Positions 61,760-64,000 of a stretch of DNA of 64,000 nt are shown here, one piece after another. This DNA is from Ceratodon purpureus (lineage: Eukaryota; Streptophyta; Bryopsida; Pseudoditrichales; Ditrichaceae): assembly GCA_014871385.1 (NCBI GenBank), contig CM026421.1:18208158-18272157 (forward strand), given 5' to 3'. Both the position numbers and the translations under genes were made by a program. The notes under the pieces were generated by a model. The model saw only the letters and a list, made by a program, of their open reading frames with translations. It did not search any database and was not told the DNA's origin. Position 1 is the stretch's first letter. Each line of letters begins with the position of its first letter.

Positions 61760-62760
61760 TCCAAAGTGACGTCGTTTAACGCGGTTTTAACGCGGTTTAA
61801 CGCAGTTTAACGTGGACAGTTTTTTTGACGTAAAAATTGCAAAAAGGTCACGGACGTCACTTTGGGTTGACGTGCTGCGTCAACCTTATGTTAAACCAGT
61901 TAACAAGAATTAACGCGCTGCGTCAAAAGTGACGCAAATTGAAAATATGGAAGTTACCCAGGGTGAGTAACTTTCAGGGTGACGTGGACATTTCCCGCGT
62001 TCCTGGATGGATGAAAAATTGGCTGACGTGGCACAGAAATCGGAAGTGTCAGTTGGGTGCATCTATGGCCGAGATTTTGACACGTGGCGTGATCTTCGAT
62101 GTGGTTTTATTCTCTGTTAACGTAGACGCAGTGTGACGTGTTTTTCTGGTTCGTCACCGGACGTTAACTTTGACGTGATGTGACGCATAAACTAATGTGA
62201 TGGGTACTTTTACGCGTTTACAGAGACGTTTTCAGACATTGGACTATGTTAGAGAAAACAACTATTTCATGCACCCAATTCAAATATTGTGTCAAAAGAA
62301 ATACAGCATTACGTCAAAGTAGACGCTGATAAAGAGGTTTGCTAAGTATTTTAACGCGTTTACGGAGACGTCAGTAGACACAGAATTATGAAAGAGGAAA
62401 CAAGCATTTCATGCACCCCATTAGGATTTTGTGTCAAAAGTGACACAATACTTTGACAAAGTTGACGCGTCTAAACACGAAAACCAGATAATAACGTGTT
62501 TCTTGAAACGCCTTTAGACGTACTCTGACGTGGGCAATGTCACCCATTTGAGGCATCCATTTCCAAATTTCTGTTAAATGAAACACAAAGCTATGTTTAT
62601 CTTGACGCATGGACAGCGTCCATTATGACACACAGTAGCGTGATGTAGTGTCCAACCACAACGTCAACAGTGACGCAACATAACGTTTTCCGAGACGTAG
62701 AACTATGTCATATATAACGTACTTTCACACAAACATAGACGTCACTTGAAACGCGAATTA
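61760..62760. repeat. CACTA subterminal repeat region (TGACG / TTAACGCG motifs)
   Basis: At least 20 copies of GACG occur on the plus strand in about 1 kb, many as TGACGT or TGACGC, and there are more on the other strand. AACGCGGTTTTAACGCGGTTTAACG occurs as a cluster at the left edge. In En/Spm elements such arrays bind the element's own regulatory protein. Confidence 0.75.
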
Positions 62761-62984
62761 ACAATGTTGATCAGGTTTATTGCAAAACGCAAATTAACAT
62801 CACTGATGAATACAGATTACTGAAGCCTAGTAGTTTGAAAAGTATGTATGCTACATTTCAATGGACAGCCATTCAATAGCATAATGGAAAATGGCTACCT
62901 GTGCGTACTGACAGCCAGCACTTTCCTACAAAAATGGCTACAATCTACTTCTTGCTAATGCTGGTTTCCTGTGTTGGGTTCTTC

Positions 62985-63930
62985 TTAATCTGCACACTCC
63001 AAATCACATAGCAAACAGTTAGAGAACATAGCATGGGCTGGCAGATGGAAAATCGGAACGATTGATGCGTTAGGGGGAGGGGTAGATCTGAACGTACCTA
63101 TTTGTAGCACTTCACGGGGCCTGCCGGTTTCGGAACCGCTGACTTCTCCAAACCCCCAGCTTCTCCCTGTATACACAATTGAGTCATCATCACGAGGGTA
63201 GAGGAAAGCAATAGCCTGCGTCAACGCCTCCAAACGGGATCTAGTGATCATTTCGAGGCGTAGGGGAACCGTGCGACACCGTGAACGAACAGGCAAGACC
63301 TGCAACTCAACCGAATATAGAGAGAAGTCTATACAGAAAGTATTGGTCAAATTACAATTCAAACCCCCTGTAAGGTATGCACGAAAACACAACAGTGACC
63401 ACTTACCTCTACTGCCTCGAAGGCAACTCTTTTTTTCGGATTTCCGGCCTCCTCCTTAGTTTGTTTTCGCTTTGACGGCGCCTTCTTTTTCGGTGGAGGG
63501 GACTTTAGCTTCTTCGATGCCGCCCTCGTTGTTGCCCTGGCGTTGCCTGTAATTGCCGGTTTAGGATCCCCACTAGTAGCCTCCACTGCCTCCGCTACTC
63601 CTTCTACGGCCTCCACTGCCCCCACTGCCCCTACTGCCCCCACTGCCAGTGCTACCCCTACGCTGGGTGCCCGCCGCATGTCGCTCTGGGGCCACCGAAT
63701 GAAGTATCCGATGGCCTGATTCATGGTGAGGACCTCTTAATCCTCTAGTGGGCACTGGAGGTCGTGGTCGTCCTCGAGGCTTGTGTCACCTGCACGGAGA
63801 CCTCGTCATCCTCTATGGACTGGCAGTGGACTGACTCACCCGGCATCCTGTGCAGCACTCCACATCCAACCAGAACCGCAAAGGGGTCGTCGTAAGCGCT
63901 ACTCAACAACTTTACTGCCATCCCTTTCAA
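62985..63930 (-). CDS. C-terminal exons of the CACTA element's protein (partial)
   Basis: Minus-strand coding pieces: one containing KGMAVKLLSSAYDDPF...VGCGVLHRMPGESVHC...VSVQVTQAS (63930-about 63770), then MNQAIGYFIRWPQSDMRRA (from 63724). The latter is reminiscent of the [MG]xAIGxxIxWP motif found after the transposase in plant CACTA proteins. A low-complexity Gly/Ala/Val stretch, a Lys/Pro/Arg-rich nuclear-localisation-like stretch, and VAFEAVE at a GTAAGT donor (63410) follow. The next exon starts after GTTGCAG at about 63296 (VLPVRSRCRT...) and runs to a GTACGT donor near 63100. A last short exon ending near 62985 is possible. The junction between the first two pieces was not resolved. 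The 5' exons lie outside the window. Confidence 0.5.
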
Positions 63931-64000
63931 AAATGTTCTTTACACAAGCAAACAATGTACATACGGAACCACAGGTGCGGTAACTGTTACAATTGGTTAC

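Larger units (their letters stand above)
61742..64000 (-). mobile_element. CACTA (En/Spm) element, left end and 3' gene part; continues past the window
   Basis: It starts CACTAGAGCAGAACAG inside the LINE reverse transcriptase. About 1 kb of subterminal repeats follows, then minus-strand exons of the kind found at the 3' end of CACTA transposase genes. The opposite terminus and the DDE transposase domain are outside the window. The 3 bases before it (GAT, 61739-61741) are the candidate target duplication. The assignment rests on the CACTA end, the repeat structure and the protein motif together. Confidence 0.7.

Noticed and set aside
63573-63755. Gly/Ser-repeat frame on the minus strand
   Set aside because: Translation of a short CCACTGCC-type simple repeat in the wrong frame of the CACTA protein exon.
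1-64000. tRNA, rRNA, CRISPR array, bacterial-type operons or organelle DNA
   Set aside because: No cloverleaf, rRNA core or spaced-repeat array was recognised by reading. Intron-bearing genes and plant transposons mark the window as nuclear. A tRNAscan or Rfam run would settle small RNAs.

Overview
The window is nuclear DNA of a land plant. Evidence is the many GT-AG introns in recognisable genes, a plant-type annexin, an A-type-like cytochrome P450 relic, an F-box exon, and typical plant transposons: a Ty3/Gypsy element without chromodomain, an L1-type LINE, CACTA elements, and Stowaway- and Tourist-like MITEs. An isobutyryl-CoA-dehydrogenase-like gene, which as I recall flowering plants lack, suggests a non-seed lineage such as a bryophyte, lycophyte or fern. 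That placement is inference. Gene density is low, and most of the 38-64 kb stretch is AT-rich and filled with transposons.

Layout. 1-9154: a young, whole-looking Ty3/Gypsy retrotransposon on the minus strand. One unbroken 2694-residue frame carries gag, protease, reverse transcriptase, RNase H and integrase, followed by about 1000 further residues ending in a Cys2-His2 segment that resembles the zinc finger of SGS3-type silencing proteins. 10.6-11.5 kb: a P450 pseudogene. 13.6-14.1 kb: an F-box exon pair. 14.6-16 kb: a Stowaway-like MITE, a purine-rich tract and a 52-bp minisatellite. 18.2-19.1 kb: a possible small-protein gene with a 5'UTR intron. 20.3-23.3 kb: a complete annexin gene (minus, six coding exons, 314 aa). 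25.5-30.7 kb: a complete mitochondrial acyl-CoA dehydrogenase gene (plus, 13 coding exons, 453 aa).

30.7-58.6 kb has no gene I can recognise. It holds a Tourist-like MITE, another inverted-repeat element, and at least six non-autonomous elements that start and end in TTAA with termini close to CCCCTAAAGGACG. Five of these lie within 48.0-55.3 kb, and one of them contains a 946-bp CACTA element. 58.6-61.7 kb is a decayed LINE interrupted at 61742 by the left end of a larger CACTA element. That CACTA element runs off the window and shows the 3' exons of its own protein-coding gene.

The annexin (calcium-dependent membrane binding) and the dehydrogenase (branched-chain amino acid breakdown) are unrelated neighbours. 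Their 5' ends face each other across about 2 kb, so they are divergently transcribed. The most unusual signals are the TTAA-bounded elements with piggyBac-like termini and the C-terminal extension of the retrotransposon polyprotein.
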